Assembly: GCA_003667865.1 (NCBI GenBank)
Contig: CP033051.1
Location: forward strand, 3,312,501-3,376,500
Direction of reading: 5' to 3'
Length of the DNA: 64,000 nucleotides
DNA from: Rossellomorea marisflavi
GTDB lineage: Bacteria > Bacillota > Bacilli > Bacillales > Bacillaceae_B
How positions within the stretch are numbered: the stretch's first letter is position 1; every line of letters begins with the position of its first letter. A model generated the notes under the pieces. That model had not been told where the DNA came from. It saw only the letters and a program-made list of their open reading frames with translations, and did no database searches. Made by a program: the position numbers and the translations under genes. Below, piece after piece: positions 16,854 through 24,741 of this stretch.

Positions 16854-18650
16854 ATGGAGAAAAAAACAACGTTGTCTGGAAAAGAACAATGGGCTATTTT
16901 CCGTAGACTAATGCGGTATGCTCTACCTCATAAGAAATCCATTATCATCGCGTTCTCTTTGCTTGTATTAACAACAATTGGTGATGTTCTGGGGCCGTAT
17001 TTAATTAAAGTATTTATTGATGATTACCTAACACCTAGGAATTTTCCATACACACCACTTGTTGTATTAGGAGCAACTTATCTAGGAATTCAACTAATGA
17101 ATGTTATCGTCTCATACTTCCAATTGCTGAAATTCCAAGAGATCGCCTTAAAAATCATTCAAGAGCTGCGTGTGCAAATATTTTCAAAAGTACAGCAGCT
17201 TGGATTGCGGTTCTTTGATAAAACTCCTGCTGGAGCCATTGTTTCTAGAGTGACCAATGATACCGAAGCGATAAAGGATATGTTTGTGAGTGTACTAGTG
17301 ACCTTTATTCAAGGAAGCTTTCTACTTGTAGGGATTTTCATCGCAATGTTTATTCTAAATGTGCGACTTGCTTTTTTCTGTTTATTCCTACTACCAATTA
17401 TCTTACTAATCATGGGAATGTATCGAAAATATAGTTCTATTTTTTATCTAGATATGCGCGAACGTTTAAGTCAATTAAATGCCAAACTGAGTGAATCGTT
17501 ACAAGGGATGTCCATTATTCAAGTTTTTAGACAAGAAAAACGATTACGTAATGAATTTGAGGAAATTAACGATCAACACTATCAAGCTGGAATGAAGAAC
17601 ATCAAGGTTGATGCGCTACTTTTAAGACCAGCTATTGATATTGTGTATGTATTTGCATTAGTTATGGTATTGAGCTTTTTTGGTATTACATCATTTAACG
17701 CCCCTGTAGAAATCGGAGTTCTCTATGCATTTGTTAACTATTTAGATCGATTCTTTGAACCGGTTAATAATATGATGACGAGATTGTCTATGTTTCAGCA
17801 AGCGATTATAGCTTCATCAAGAGTCTTTACTGTTCTTGATGAGGAAGAGATTGAACCACAACAAAATAAAACAGACTCAGCTGCCATTAAAGAGGGAGAA
17901 ATAGAATTTAAGAATATTACGTTCTCATATGATGGACAAAAAGATGTTCTGAAAAATATTTCGTTTAAGGCTAGACCTGGTGAGACTGTTGCACTTGTTG
18001 GGCACACCGGAAGTGGGAAAAGCTCCATTATTAATCTTTTAATGCGATTCTATGAATATAATAAAGGAGATATCTTAATCGATGGTGAATCAATTAAATC
18101 TCATTCTAAGGAAGACCTAAGAGAAAAAATGGGATTGGTTCTTCAGGATCCTTTTTTATTCTTTGGAACAATAGAAGATAATATTAAACTTCATAAACAA
18201 GGACTTTCTAGGGAAGAGGTAATGGAGGCTGCTCAGTTTGTTCAAGCGCACACATTTATAGAAAAGCTTCCTGATCAATATGACCATCCAGTGGTTGAAC
18301 GTGGATCTACATTCTCTAGTGGTCAACGACAGCTGATCGCATTTGCAAGAACGATGGCGACGAAGCCGAAAATTCTAGTTTTAGATGAAGCAACGGCAAA
18401 TATTGATACTGAAACAGAAGAAGCCATACAAGAAGCGTTACAGAAGATGAGAAAAGGGCGAACAACGATTGCGATTGCCCATCGATTGTCAACCATTCAA
18501 GATGCAGATCAAATACTCGTCCTACATCATGGAGAAATCGTAGAAAAAGGAACTCACCAAGAACTACTAACACTAAAAGGCTTATATTACAAAATGTACC
18601 TTTTACAAAATGGTTTAGTGGATAAGATGGCTGATGTAGTGGGCGGATAA
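16854..18650 (+). CDS. heterodimeric ABC exporter subunit 2 (YheH/BmrD-like), catalytic Walker B
   Basis: A second exporter half-transporter of 598 residues: six transmembrane segments, then a nucleotide-binding domain. Walker A is GHTGSGKSS, Walker B ILVLDEAT with the catalytic glutamate, and the H-loop 'AIAHRLSTI'. The signature is altered to FSSGQRQL. Together with subunit 1 the dimer should have one active ATP site (this Walker A/B with the LSGGQ of subunit 1) and one degenerate site. ATG 16854 follows GGGGGG, which overlaps the end of subunit 1, suggesting translational coupling. Confidence 0.9.
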   Translation: MEKKTTLSGKEQWAIFRRLMRYALPHKKSIIIAFSLLVLTTIGDVLGPYLIKVFIDDYLTPRNFPYTPLVVLGATYLGIQLMNVIVSYFQLLKFQEIALKIIQELRVQIFSKVQQLGLRFFDKTPAGAIVSRVTNDTEAIKDMFVSVLVTFIQGSFLLVGIFIAMFILNVRLAFFCLFLLPIILLIMGMYRKYSSIFYLDMRERLSQLNAKLSESLQGMSIIQVFRQEKRLRNEFEEINDQHYQAGMKNIKVDALLLRPAIDIVYVFALVMVLSFFGITSFNAPVEIGVLYAFVNYLDRFFEPVNNMMTRLSMFQQAIIASSRVFTVLDEEEIEPQQNKTDSAAIKEGEIEFKNITFSYDGQKDVLKNISFKARPGETVALVGHTGSGKSSIINLLMRFYEYNKGDILIDGESIKSHSKEDLREKMGLVLQDPFLFFGTIEDNIKLHKQGLSREEVMEAAQFVQAHTFIEKLPDQYDHPVVERGSTFSSGQRQLIAFARTMATKPKILVLDEATANIDTETEEAIQEALQKMRKGRTTIAIAHRLSTIQDADQILVLHHGEIVEKGTHQELLTLKGLYYKMYLLQNGLVDKMADVVGG

Positions 18651-18714
18651 TCCATTTGGAAGTATTAAAATTGTACAGCTCACTTTTAATGTGAAAGTGG
18701 GAAAAAAGATAAAT

Positions 18715-18758
18715 AAAATAGCATATAAAATCACTTTGTGATTGTATGCTATTTTTTT
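18715..18758 (+). terminator. terminator of the ABC exporter operon
   Basis: AAAATAGCATA (18715-18725) pairs with TATGCTATTTT (18745-18755); an inner ATCAC/GTGAT stem extends it, and T residues follow. Confidence 0.85.
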
Positions 18759-18898
18759 GTTGTAAAGAGTGAAAAAAATGTCCTACTTGGTTTCAGTAGG
18801 ACATTTACATATGAAGAGTAGAGATTATATTAAGTATTACATATGCGCGTTAAGATTAGCGTGAGTAATCAATCAATAATAGCGAGTAGGAGTATAAA

Positions 18899-19078
18899 CG
18901 GACATTTATTCCGTTAAATGTGAGGATTTCAGGGTATAGTTGGTTTTCGCGGACATTTATTCCGTTATTGATCAAAAAGGTCGCTAGTTTTCTACAAATT
19001 CTGTTGGAATAGCGGAATAGATGTCCGTCAACTCAATATTAGTAGCGATATTTTCAAGAATAAGGTACTTAATGTCCG
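18899..19078. repeat. cluster of CGGACAT...CCGTTA repeat units
   Basis: CGGACATTTATTCCGTTA occurs twice as exact direct copies (18899-18916 and 18950-18967). An inverted copy with two changes lies at 19010-19027 and an inverted partial unit (AATGTCCG) at 19071-19078. Each unit contains the internal inverted pair CGGA...TCCG. The cluster is intergenic and non-coding. Confidence 0.8.
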
Positions 19079-19240
19079 CTCAGAATCAACAATGTTCTCT
19101 TTAGACTATCCAGATCCTACAATACGCATGAAGAGGAGCATCTATGACCGAGCATTTCTGAAATCTACCGTAGTAATATAAGTATTACATACATATTCTT
19201 TAGGGAAAGTGAGCTACTTGTACCATTCGGCAGTTAATTG

Positions 19241-19435
19241 TTACATTTGATGAGCAATTTTTCTATATTGACTTGCAGCTTTCTTTATATACGTGGCATT
19301 ATAATTGTTTAATAGATGGTCTAACTCCTGGCTGAATTCAATAGCCTTTGGTGAGTTCAGGCCATATTCAGCAACAATATCTATCAACTGAGCACGTTTC
19401 TCTTCAATTCTATCTAAAAGCTCTTGTTTAGACAC
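19241..19435 (-). CDS. ynzD: YnzD, Spo0E-family aspartyl-phosphate phosphatase
   Basis: Spo0E-like phosphatases remove phosphate from Spo0A~P and delay sporulation. The 64-residue helical hairpin contains the family motif SQELDHLLN near residues 35-43, preceded by 'LLDRIEEKRAQLIDIVAEYGLNS'. The start is GTG at 19435, with AAAGGAA about 10 bases upstream on the minus strand. Position between yneF and ccdA agrees with ynzD of B. subtilis; Spo0E paralogues are similar, so the exact name rests on gene order. Confidence 0.88.
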   Translation of the reverse strand: MSKQELLDRIEEKRAQLIDIVAEYGLNSPKAIEFSQELDHLLNNYNATYIKKAASQYRKIAHQM

Positions 19436-19701
19436 GGTTGCTTGTTCCTTTCTATACGAAGTATAATGTCAGGTGTATAACGAATCTTGAAAAAAATGTA
19501 ATGAATAAATTTAGTATAACGAAAAATTATTTGTTTTTCAAAGTGAATTCTCAAATTTTTTTCACCAAATAACTGGAAAATGAGGAAGTGTCGATAATTG
19601 TTCACATGAAATCTGTGAAGAACATCGAATTTCTCTTCATTTCTGATAAAATTGAATAGGATATTGTGTAAAGGAATTTTTTAGTAAGGAGTTGTCATGA
19701 A

Positions 19702-20409
19702 ATGACTGACATAAACTTGTTTTTAGCATTCGGTGCAGGGTTCCTAAGTTTTATTTCTCCTTGTTGTTTACCCCTGTATCCAGCGTTTCTATCATATATT
19801 ACAGGAATATCAGTAAATGAGCTAAAAACAGAAAACGCATTACTTCAAAAAAGAAGTTTATTTCATACGATCTTTTTTCTTTTAGGTTTTTCATCTATCT
19901 TTATAGCAATTGGATTTGGAACTTCATTTGTAGGTACATTTTTCTTAGACTATCAGGATTTAATTCGTCAATTAGGCGCGATTTTAATCATTGCCTTTGG
20001 TCTTGTTGTTGTTGGGATCTTCACACCAAAGTTCTTAATGAAGGACCGCCGTTTTGAGTTTAAAAATCGACCTTCTGGTTTTATTGGATCCTTTCTAATT
20101 GGTATGGCATTTGCAGCAGGCTGGACTCCATGTACAGGTCCAATACTAGGAGCTGTATTATCTCTAGCTGCAACAAATCCTGGATCAGGTATGCTGTATA
20201 TGATCGCCTATATACTGGGCTTTGCTATTCCTTTCCTAGTTCTATCATTCTTTGTTGGAAAATTAAAGTGGATTAGAACTAATAGTGGGAAAATCGTTAA
20301 AGTCGGTGGCTATATTATGATTGTAGTGGGCCTTATGTTATTCTTCGATCTAATGAAAGTGTTATATTCTGTGTTTAGCACACTATTTGGGGGATTCCAA
20401 GGCTTTTAA
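19702..20409 (+). CDS. ccdA: CcdA, thiol-disulfide transporter for cytochrome c maturation
   Basis: CcdA carries reducing equivalents across the membrane to apocytochrome c and, in sporulating cells, to spore-cortex thiol enzymes. It is a 235-residue polytopic protein of six predicted helices, with the two redox cysteines in '[11 protein letters not shown]' (helix 1) and 'GWTPCTGP' (helix 4). AAGGAG at 19687-19692 and ATG 19702 give the start; an ATG five bases earlier is followed almost at once by a stop. First of ccdA-yneI-ccdC. Confidence 0.96.
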   Translation: MTDINLFLAFGAGFLSFISPCCLPLYPAFLSYITGISVNELKTENALLQKRSLFHTIFFLLGFSSIFIAIGFGTSFVGTFFLDYQDLIRQLGAILIIAFGLVVVGIFTPKFLMKDRRFEFKNRPSGFIGSFLIGMAFAAGWTPCTGPILGAVLSLAATNPGSGMLYMIAYILGFAIPFLVLSFFVGKLKWIRTNSGKIVKVGGYIMIVVGLMLFFDLMKVLYSVFSTLFGGFQGF

Positions 20410-20559
20410 TACATTTATGAACTCAATAAATAGAGTTTAAATATTAGAAAACCAGTTGGAATTAACAATATATTAATGGTATAGTTAAATATGGAATAAT
20501 GAATTCGAACTACTAGACAACATATGTGGTAATAGACATTGGAGTAAGGAGGAGCATCT

Positions 20560-20922
20560 GTGGCAAAGGTTCTAATAGTAGATGATGCAAAATTCATGAG
20601 AATGACGCTAGGAAATATGCTCAAGTCTAGCGGGCATGAAGTCATTGGTGAGGGCGAAAATGGAGTAGAGGCAATAAGTAAATATAAAGAGTTACAGCCG
20701 GACCTTGTCACAATGGATATCACCATGCCGGAATTAAATGGTGTCGAAGCCGTTAAAGAAATTATAAAAGAATTTCCGCAAGCGAAAGTCATTATGTGCT
20801 CTGCAATGGGGCAACAAAAAATTGTTGTTGAAGCAATTGAAGCAGGTGCAAAAGACTTTATAGTCAAACCCTTCGATGAAGTGCGAGTTGACGAAGCAAT
20901 TAAAAGGGTATTAGGACAATAA
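20560..20922 (+). CDS. yneI: YneI, single-domain CheY-like response regulator
   Basis: A stand-alone receiver domain of 120 residues. The acidic pair D8-D9, phospho-acceptor D53 ('VTMDITMPELNG'), S81 ('CSAM') and K103 ('IVKPF') are all present, so it should be phosphorylatable. It resembles CheY itself, including 'IMCSAMGQQ' and 'EAGAKDFIVKPF'. The GTG start at 20560 has AAGGAGGAG upstream. It lies between ccdA and ccdC as in B. subtilis, where it is not needed for cytochrome c synthesis. The partner kinase and output are unknown. Confidence 0.93.
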   Translation: MAKVLIVDDAKFMRMTLGNMLKSSGHEVIGEGENGVEAISKYKELQPDLVTMDITMPELNGVEAVKEIIKEFPQAKVIMCSAMGQQKIVVEAIEAGAKDFIVKPFDEVRVDEAIKRVLGQ

Positions 20923-20927
20923 CTAGG

Positions 20928-20970
20928 GAGGTTGATGACGGAATCACGGTCCGTCCCAACCTCTTTTTTT
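20928..20970 (+). terminator. terminator after yneI, containing a palindrome-family core
   Basis: GAGGTTG (20928-20934) pairs with CAACCTC (20957-20963), with an inner GACGG/CCGTC, then seven T. The right arm includes GGTCCGTCCC, the core of the palindrome family seen at 36238, 43358 and 49218. Confidence 0.85.
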
Positions 20971-21147
20971 GAATAGTATCATCATATATTCTATTGTGCA
21001 TCGTTTGTTCCGTGTGAATAAAAAGTCTATATAAAATAAATTTGCACATATTAGATTTATAAGAGTTCCGTATAATAAGAATCAGTTAATTAATGTAAAA
21101 AGTAATACTAAAAAAATAGATCTCAAACTAGAAAAGGGGTGACCCGT

Positions 21148-21615
21148 TTGGCCATTGCCTCAACCATCGTAGCCATTTTAATGGGAGCTCTCGTTGTATT
21201 CATTCGAATGAAATCCCAAAAGAAACCTGTTTCAGCAAAAAAAATCATTCTACCTCCTCTTTTTATGAGTACAGGTGCATTGATGTTTTTAATTCCGATG
21301 TTTAGAGTAACCTATCTTCAAATACTAGAAGCATTTGCTTTAGGACTTCTTTGTTCTATTCTATTAATAAAAACATCTAAATTTGAAGTAACGGATGGTC
21401 AAGTATTTTTAAAACGTTCAAAAGCATTTATTTTTATACTTATTGGATTATTATTGGTACGAATCATTGCCAAGTTACTTTTAAGTACAACGATTGAGTA
21501 CGGTGAATTAGCAGGGATGTTCTGGATCCTAGCATTTGGTATGATCCTTCCATGGAGAATAGCCATGTTTATTCAATTTCGAAAGGTTCAAAGTAGTTTA
21601 GGGGAGGTAAGATAA
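21148..21615 (+). CDS. ccdC: CcdC, cytochrome c biogenesis-region membrane protein
   Basis: A membrane protein with about four or five helices: 'ASTIVAILMGALVVFIRMK', 'LPPLFMSTGALMFLIPMF', 'AFALGLLCSILLI', 'AFIFILIGLLLVRIIAKLL', 'FWILAFGMILPWRIAMFI'. AAGGGGTGA ends 5 bases before TTG 21148; the upstream in-frame GTG at 21139 lies inside that site, so the TTG is preferred (about 155 residues). Third of the ccdA-yneI-ccdC order. In B. subtilis its loss does not abolish cytochrome c, so its job is uncertain. Confidence 0.9.
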   Translation: MAIASTIVAILMGALVVFIRMKSQKKPVSAKKIILPPLFMSTGALMFLIPMFRVTYLQILEAFALGLLCSILLIKTSKFEVTDGQVFLKRSKAFIFILIGLLLVRIIAKLLLSTTIEYGELAGMFWILAFGMILPWRIAMFIQFRKVQSSLGEVR

Positions 21616-21642
21616 CTCCTTTACGATTTAATAGCGGGTACA

Positions 21643-21684
21643 AAAAAAGCTTCTTACAAGACGATACTTGTAAGAAGCTTTTTT
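21643..21684. terminator. bidirectional terminator between ccdC and small minus-strand gene
   Basis: AAAAAAGCTTCTTACAAG (21643-21660) and CTTGTAAGAAGCTTTTTT (21667-21684) form a perfect 18-bp stem with a 6-base loop. The A and T tracts serve both directions. Confidence 0.93.
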
Positions 21685-21781
21685 ATGATTTTGATTTCTT
21701 TTTATATTTATAGAATAAAAATATTCCCGCACCTATAAAAATAAGGTAAAGAACAACCGGTACGATATAAATAGCATTCAT
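21683..21781 (-). CDS. 32-residue single-span membrane miniprotein
   Basis: A short gene with ATG at 21781-21779, AAAGGA 8 bases upstream on the minus strand, and a stop (TAA) at 21685-21683 that overlaps the shared terminator. The product starts MNAIYIVPVV, has one hydrophobic helix (residues about 4-24) and ends in a basic tail (KYKKKSKS). It lies 37 bases downstream of yneK on the same strand, so it is probably co-transcribed with it. I do not recognise a family. The precise fit between ribosome binding site, frame and terminator is the main evidence. Confidence 0.65.
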   Translation of the reverse strand: MNAIYIVPVVLYLIFIGAGIFLFYKYKKKSKS

Positions 21782-21818
21782 ATCTTGTATCCTTTCGCGT
21801 AAACACCGTTTCTATTTT

Positions 21819-22253
21819 CTAGAATAGGTGTTCATATGGAGTAACATCAATCTTAAGTTCATTTAGCTTCTTCCTAAGAAATTTGTGGTCTCTTTTTGGG
21901 GTAGCTAAAATATAACCTCTTATGACTAGATCAAGTGTAATAGATTTCGCTTTTTCTTTAATCGCGATTTCTCCGATTTTTCCGGCTATTTTATGCTTCG
22001 CTACATCTCGAAACAGTTCGGGTACAGGACTAACCAAATCATTTAATAATTCTTTCTCTTCCTGTCTCCATAAATGAATGGACTTGTTAACATAATACTC
22101 TTCCCAATCCATAACAGATTTTCCGTCTTCCTTTGGCATTCTTTTAAGAAACTTTCGGAACATAAAAAAGCCGCCGATCGCAAAAGAACCAACTAATACT
22201 ACTACCCAAAAAAGTATAAAATATAAAAACCAACCCTCAAGCTGATACTGCAT
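21819..22253 (-). CDS. yneK: YneK, DUF2621 membrane-anchored protein
   Basis: An N-terminal transmembrane helix (residues about 9-30) is followed by a cytoplasmic domain of about 110 residues with 'EEYYVNKSIHLWRQEEKELLNDLVSPVPELFRDVAKHKIAGKIGEIA', the DUF2621/YneK pattern. The start ATG has AGAGGTGAA upstream on the minus strand. Its place directly after ccdC matches the B. subtilis yne order. The function is unknown. The next gene leftwards on this strand is the 32-residue membrane protein. Confidence 0.85.
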   Translation of the reverse strand: MQYQLEGWFLYFILFWVVVLVGSFAIGGFFMFRKFLKRMPKEDGKSVMDWEEYYVNKSIHLWRQEEKELLNDLVSPVPELFRDVAKHKIAGKIGEIAIKEKAKSITLDLVIRGYILATPKRDHKFLRKKLNELKIDVTPYEHLF

Positions 22254-22371
22254 AACGGTTCACCTCTAATTCTCTCTATCTTTTTTATTATAGACAAGGG
22301 AACATTACGTGACAAGGAAAGAACTGAAGTATCACAAAATTGTTGAAATATATCGCAAGAAATGGAATTAA

Positions 22372-22380
22372 TGGTATAAT
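22372..22380 (+). promoter_or_regulatory. extended -10 promoter element of sensor kinase gene
   Basis: TGGTATAAT is a perfect TGnTATAAT extended -10. No good -35 is seen. It lies about 50 bases upstream of the kinase start. Confidence 0.5.
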
Positions 22381-22432
22381 ATTAGAAAGTTTTCTAATTT
22401 TTTGTCGTTTATCTTTGTTCACGGAGGATATT

Positions 22433-23758
22433 ATGAGGAGTTACTGGGGCCGTTTAATTGGTGTAGTTTCCGTGGTAGTTTTAATTACCATGTGGAATGT
22501 TATTTTTTACCGTTTTTCTGACCACCCTTTTCTGTTTTACCAAGATATCTCCATTATTCTTCTAGTACTTATAATGGGTTATTTCCTCGGTTCACTTTAT
22601 GACCGAAATCATCGTTCCCTAAAAAGGTTAAGGATGAGTGAGGAAAATTATAAAAGGCTAAACGAAGAAATGAAGCATGTTCTTGAGAACGTACAAGAAG
22701 TTGTCTTCCATACAGATAATAAAGGGAACTTCCGTTATTTAAATCAATCATGGGAATCATTTTCGGGATATACAGTGAATGAGAGTCTTGATCGAAACAG
22801 TTGGCATTTTCTATCATTAAAGGAACGTCATGAAGTAAAACCGATTATTCGGGATTGTATTTCAAATAAAATAGAGAAACAGAAGTTAGATTTTAAATAT
22901 AAAAAGAAAGATGGAAGTGTCTTCTGGTGTGAAGTCAATATTAAGTTTTTCTATAATCACCAAGGCTTTATAGGTGCAGTGGGCACGCTATCTGATATAA
23001 CCGATCGAGTTCATCTTGAGGAAGAGCTATTAGAAATGAATGAAACTCTAGCTATGGAATCACAGAAATTTGCAGTTGCTGGACAACTTGCTGCTGGGAT
23101 TGCACATGAGGTTCGAAATCCTTTAACGAGTATTAATGGTTTCCTCCAGTTAATTAGTGATAGTGAGGATGGGAAAAAGGAAGAGTATTTAGGAATTGTT
23201 TTTTCAGAGATTAAACGAATTGAACAAGTCCTTAATGAGTTATTGATCTTAGCAAAACCTCAAGCAATCTCTCACACTGATTTTAATATAATAGAAGTTT
23301 TTGATCAGGTTTCAAAACTGTTAACTACGAACGCCATTTTATATAATGTAACGATTGAAAAGGATTTTCCTTCTGAGCCTATCTACATAAAAGGCGATGA
23401 AAATCAGTTGAAGCAAGTGTTCATTAACTTAATAAAAAACGCTATAGAAGCATCTACTTTTGGTGGCATTATACGACTAGGTATTAAGAAGGAAAAATAT
23501 CGACTTGTCTTATCCTTTGAGGATGAAGGTGTTGGGATGAGTAAAGAAACACTAAAGAAATTATGGGATCCATTCTATACAACAAAAGCTAGTGGGACAG
23601 GGTTGGGCTTGTCTATTTGTCTTAGAATATTAAAAGATCATAATGCAACCGTTCGAGTTCATAGTGAAGAAGGAGTAGGAACCGGTTTTTACATTAGCTT
23701 TCAAGCTATAGACCAGGATCGCTCATTTTCTGAAAATGATATCGTAGAAATGAACTAA
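22433..23758 (+). CDS. orphan sensor histidine kinase, KinA/sporulation-kinase-like
   Basis: Two transmembrane helices (residues about 8-28 and 38-56), a coiled linker, a PAS domain (about 75-200, ending 'GTLSDITDRVHLEEEL'), a HisKA domain with H225 in 'AAGIAHEVRNPLTSINGFLQLI', and a HATPase domain (N-box 'NLIKNAIEAS', G-boxes 'DEGVGMS' and 'GTGLGLSI'). The H-box is close to that of KinA-type kinases that phosphorylate Spo0F. GGAGG 6 bases before ATG 22433 fixes the start, giving 441 residues; an in-frame ATG at 22340 lacks one. No response regulator is adjacent, typical of phosphorelay kinases. The signal is unknown. Confidence 0.85.
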   Translation: MRSYWGRLIGVVSVVVLITMWNVIFYRFSDHPFLFYQDISIILLVLIMGYFLGSLYDRNHRSLKRLRMSEENYKRLNEEMKHVLENVQEVVFHTDNKGNFRYLNQSWESFSGYTVNESLDRNSWHFLSLKERHEVKPIIRDCISNKIEKQKLDFKYKKKDGSVFWCEVNIKFFYNHQGFIGAVGTLSDITDRVHLEEELLEMNETLAMESQKFAVAGQLAAGIAHEVRNPLTSINGFLQLISDSEDGKKEEYLGIVFSEIKRIEQVLNELLILAKPQAISHTDFNIIEVFDQVSKLLTTNAILYNVTIEKDFPSEPIYIKGDENQLKQVFINLIKNAIEASTFGGIIRLGIKKEKYRLVLSFEDEGVGMSKETLKKLWDPFYTTKASGTGLGLSICLRILKDHNATVRVHSEEGVGTGFYISFQAIDQDRSFSENDIVEMN

Positions 23759-23764
23759 AAAAGA

Positions 23765-23807
23765 CTGATTGAAACGAGTAAAGGACTCTTCAATCAGCCT
23801 TTTTTTA
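23765..23807 (+). terminator. terminator of sensor kinase gene
   Basis: CTGATTGAA (23765-23773) pairs with TTCAATCAG (23789-23797), with inner GAGT/ACTC, and a T-run follows. Confidence 0.85.
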
Positions 23808-24037
23808 TTCACTTATATACCCTATAGGATTAGTGTATTTTACCATTTTAGTAAGTAAAAGTAAATTTAGTATTTCATTTATTTAGATTTTTTCTAATAT
23901 TTTTACTTTGGGAATCTTTGTAAATAATACTTTACGAATAGATTTCAAGCGTGTTAAGATACTTTACAGTCAGGCTGTTTGGTAACAGAATGACACGCTT
24001 CACTTCATTTTAGGGGAAGAATAGGGAGGTACATATA

Positions 24038-24553
24038 ATGAAAAAGATTTGGATGCTTGGTTTAGCTTTATCCATTACATTAGCTGGTTGTGGTTCTGAA
24101 CAGCCAGAAGAAGAAAATGTTGTAACAGGTGGAGAAGAGCCTGCAGCAGAGGAAGTAAACGTTAAAGCTGAATTAATGGATTATTACTTAAACTTAACAA
24201 CAACTGTCAATGGAATTGACGCTGACTTAAATAGCTATGAAGCTGCACTAGGTGGAGAAGAGCCTCCAACTGCAGAAGCGAAAGAAGCAGCAGTTGCATC
24301 TGCTAACGAAGTAGCTGAAGTAGTTAATGGAACAGAGATTCCTGAAACATTAACAGATGTTAAGGAAGATCTTGAATCATTTAAGACTGCACTTGCTGAG
24401 TCTTACACAATGAAAGCTGAAGAGATTGCAAAAGAAGGCGAAGCAAACTTAGAAGCTGCAAATGCAAAATTCACAGAAGCTGACGAGCAAATTTCTAGTA
24501 TCCTAGAAGAAGCAGGATTAACAGCTTCATCATTAGCTAAAGACCTTAACTAA
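24038..24553 (+). CDS. acidic helical lipoprotein, unknown function
   Basis: The signal peptide ends in LAGC with the lipidated cysteine at residue 18, followed by a very acidic linker ('EEENVVTGGEEPAAEEV'). The rest is alanine- and glutamate-rich and predicted helical, with 'GGEEPPTAEAKEAAVASANEVAEV' and 'MKAEEIAKEGEANLEAANAKFTEADEQIS' resembling coiled-coil repeats. It has 171 residues and few aromatic residues. GGGAGG precedes the ATG. It is monocistronic with its own terminator. I do not recognise it beyond general similarity to Bacillus surface lipoproteins. Confidence 0.85.
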   Translation: MKKIWMLGLALSITLAGCGSEQPEEENVVTGGEEPAAEEVNVKAELMDYYLNLTTTVNGIDADLNSYEAALGGEEPPTAEAKEAAVASANEVAEVVNGTEIPETLTDVKEDLESFKTALAESYTMKAEEIAKEGEANLEAANAKFTEADEQISSILEEAGLTASSLAKDLN

Positions 24554-24568
24554 TAGTGAATAAACGAA

Positions 24569-24596
24569 AGCACCCTAAAACTAGGGTGCTTTTTTG
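24569..24596 (+). terminator. terminator of lipoprotein gene
   Basis: AGCACCCTA (24569-24577) and TAGGGTGCT (24582-24590) form a perfect 9-bp stem with a 4-base loop, followed by six T. Confidence 0.9.
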
Positions 24597-24697
24597 ATTG
24601 AAGGACGGACCTTAATTGTTGGTAGTATCATGGTTCATATAAAGAATTATTAAGTGAATGTATACAGAATTTGTCTTAGAAACTTCATGGACGACTC

Positions 24698-24706
24698 TGT
24701 TATAAT
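24698..24706 (+). promoter_or_regulatory. extended -10 promoter element of sbcDC
   Basis: TGTTATAAT matches TGnTATAAT. It lies about 36 bases upstream of the sbcD start. The -35 is poor. Confidence 0.5.
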
Positions 24707-24741
24707 AGAAGTACAAACAATTGTTCGCAGGAGGGGAAAGT

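Larger units (their letters stand above)
18651..19240. other. 590-bp gene-free stretch between ABC exporter and ynzD
   Basis: It contains the exporter terminator (18715-18758), a second hairpin (AATGTCCTAC 18777-18786 with GTAGGACATT 18796-18805), and a cluster of CGGACAT-type repeat units (18899-19078). No coding sequence could be supported. Confidence 0.7.

Noticed and set aside
18715..19080. CRISPR array in the repeat-containing gap before ynzD
   Set aside because: Only two exact repeat copies of 18 bases occur, in mixed orientations with unequal spacers and no cas gene nearby.
19414..19605. Minus-strand open frame upstream of ynzD
   Set aside because: It overlaps the ynzD ribosome binding site and start in another frame; it is low-complexity with no supporting signal.
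20415..20867. 150-codon minus-strand frame opposite yneI
   Set aside because: It is antisense to a clear response regulator and reflects third-position codon bias.
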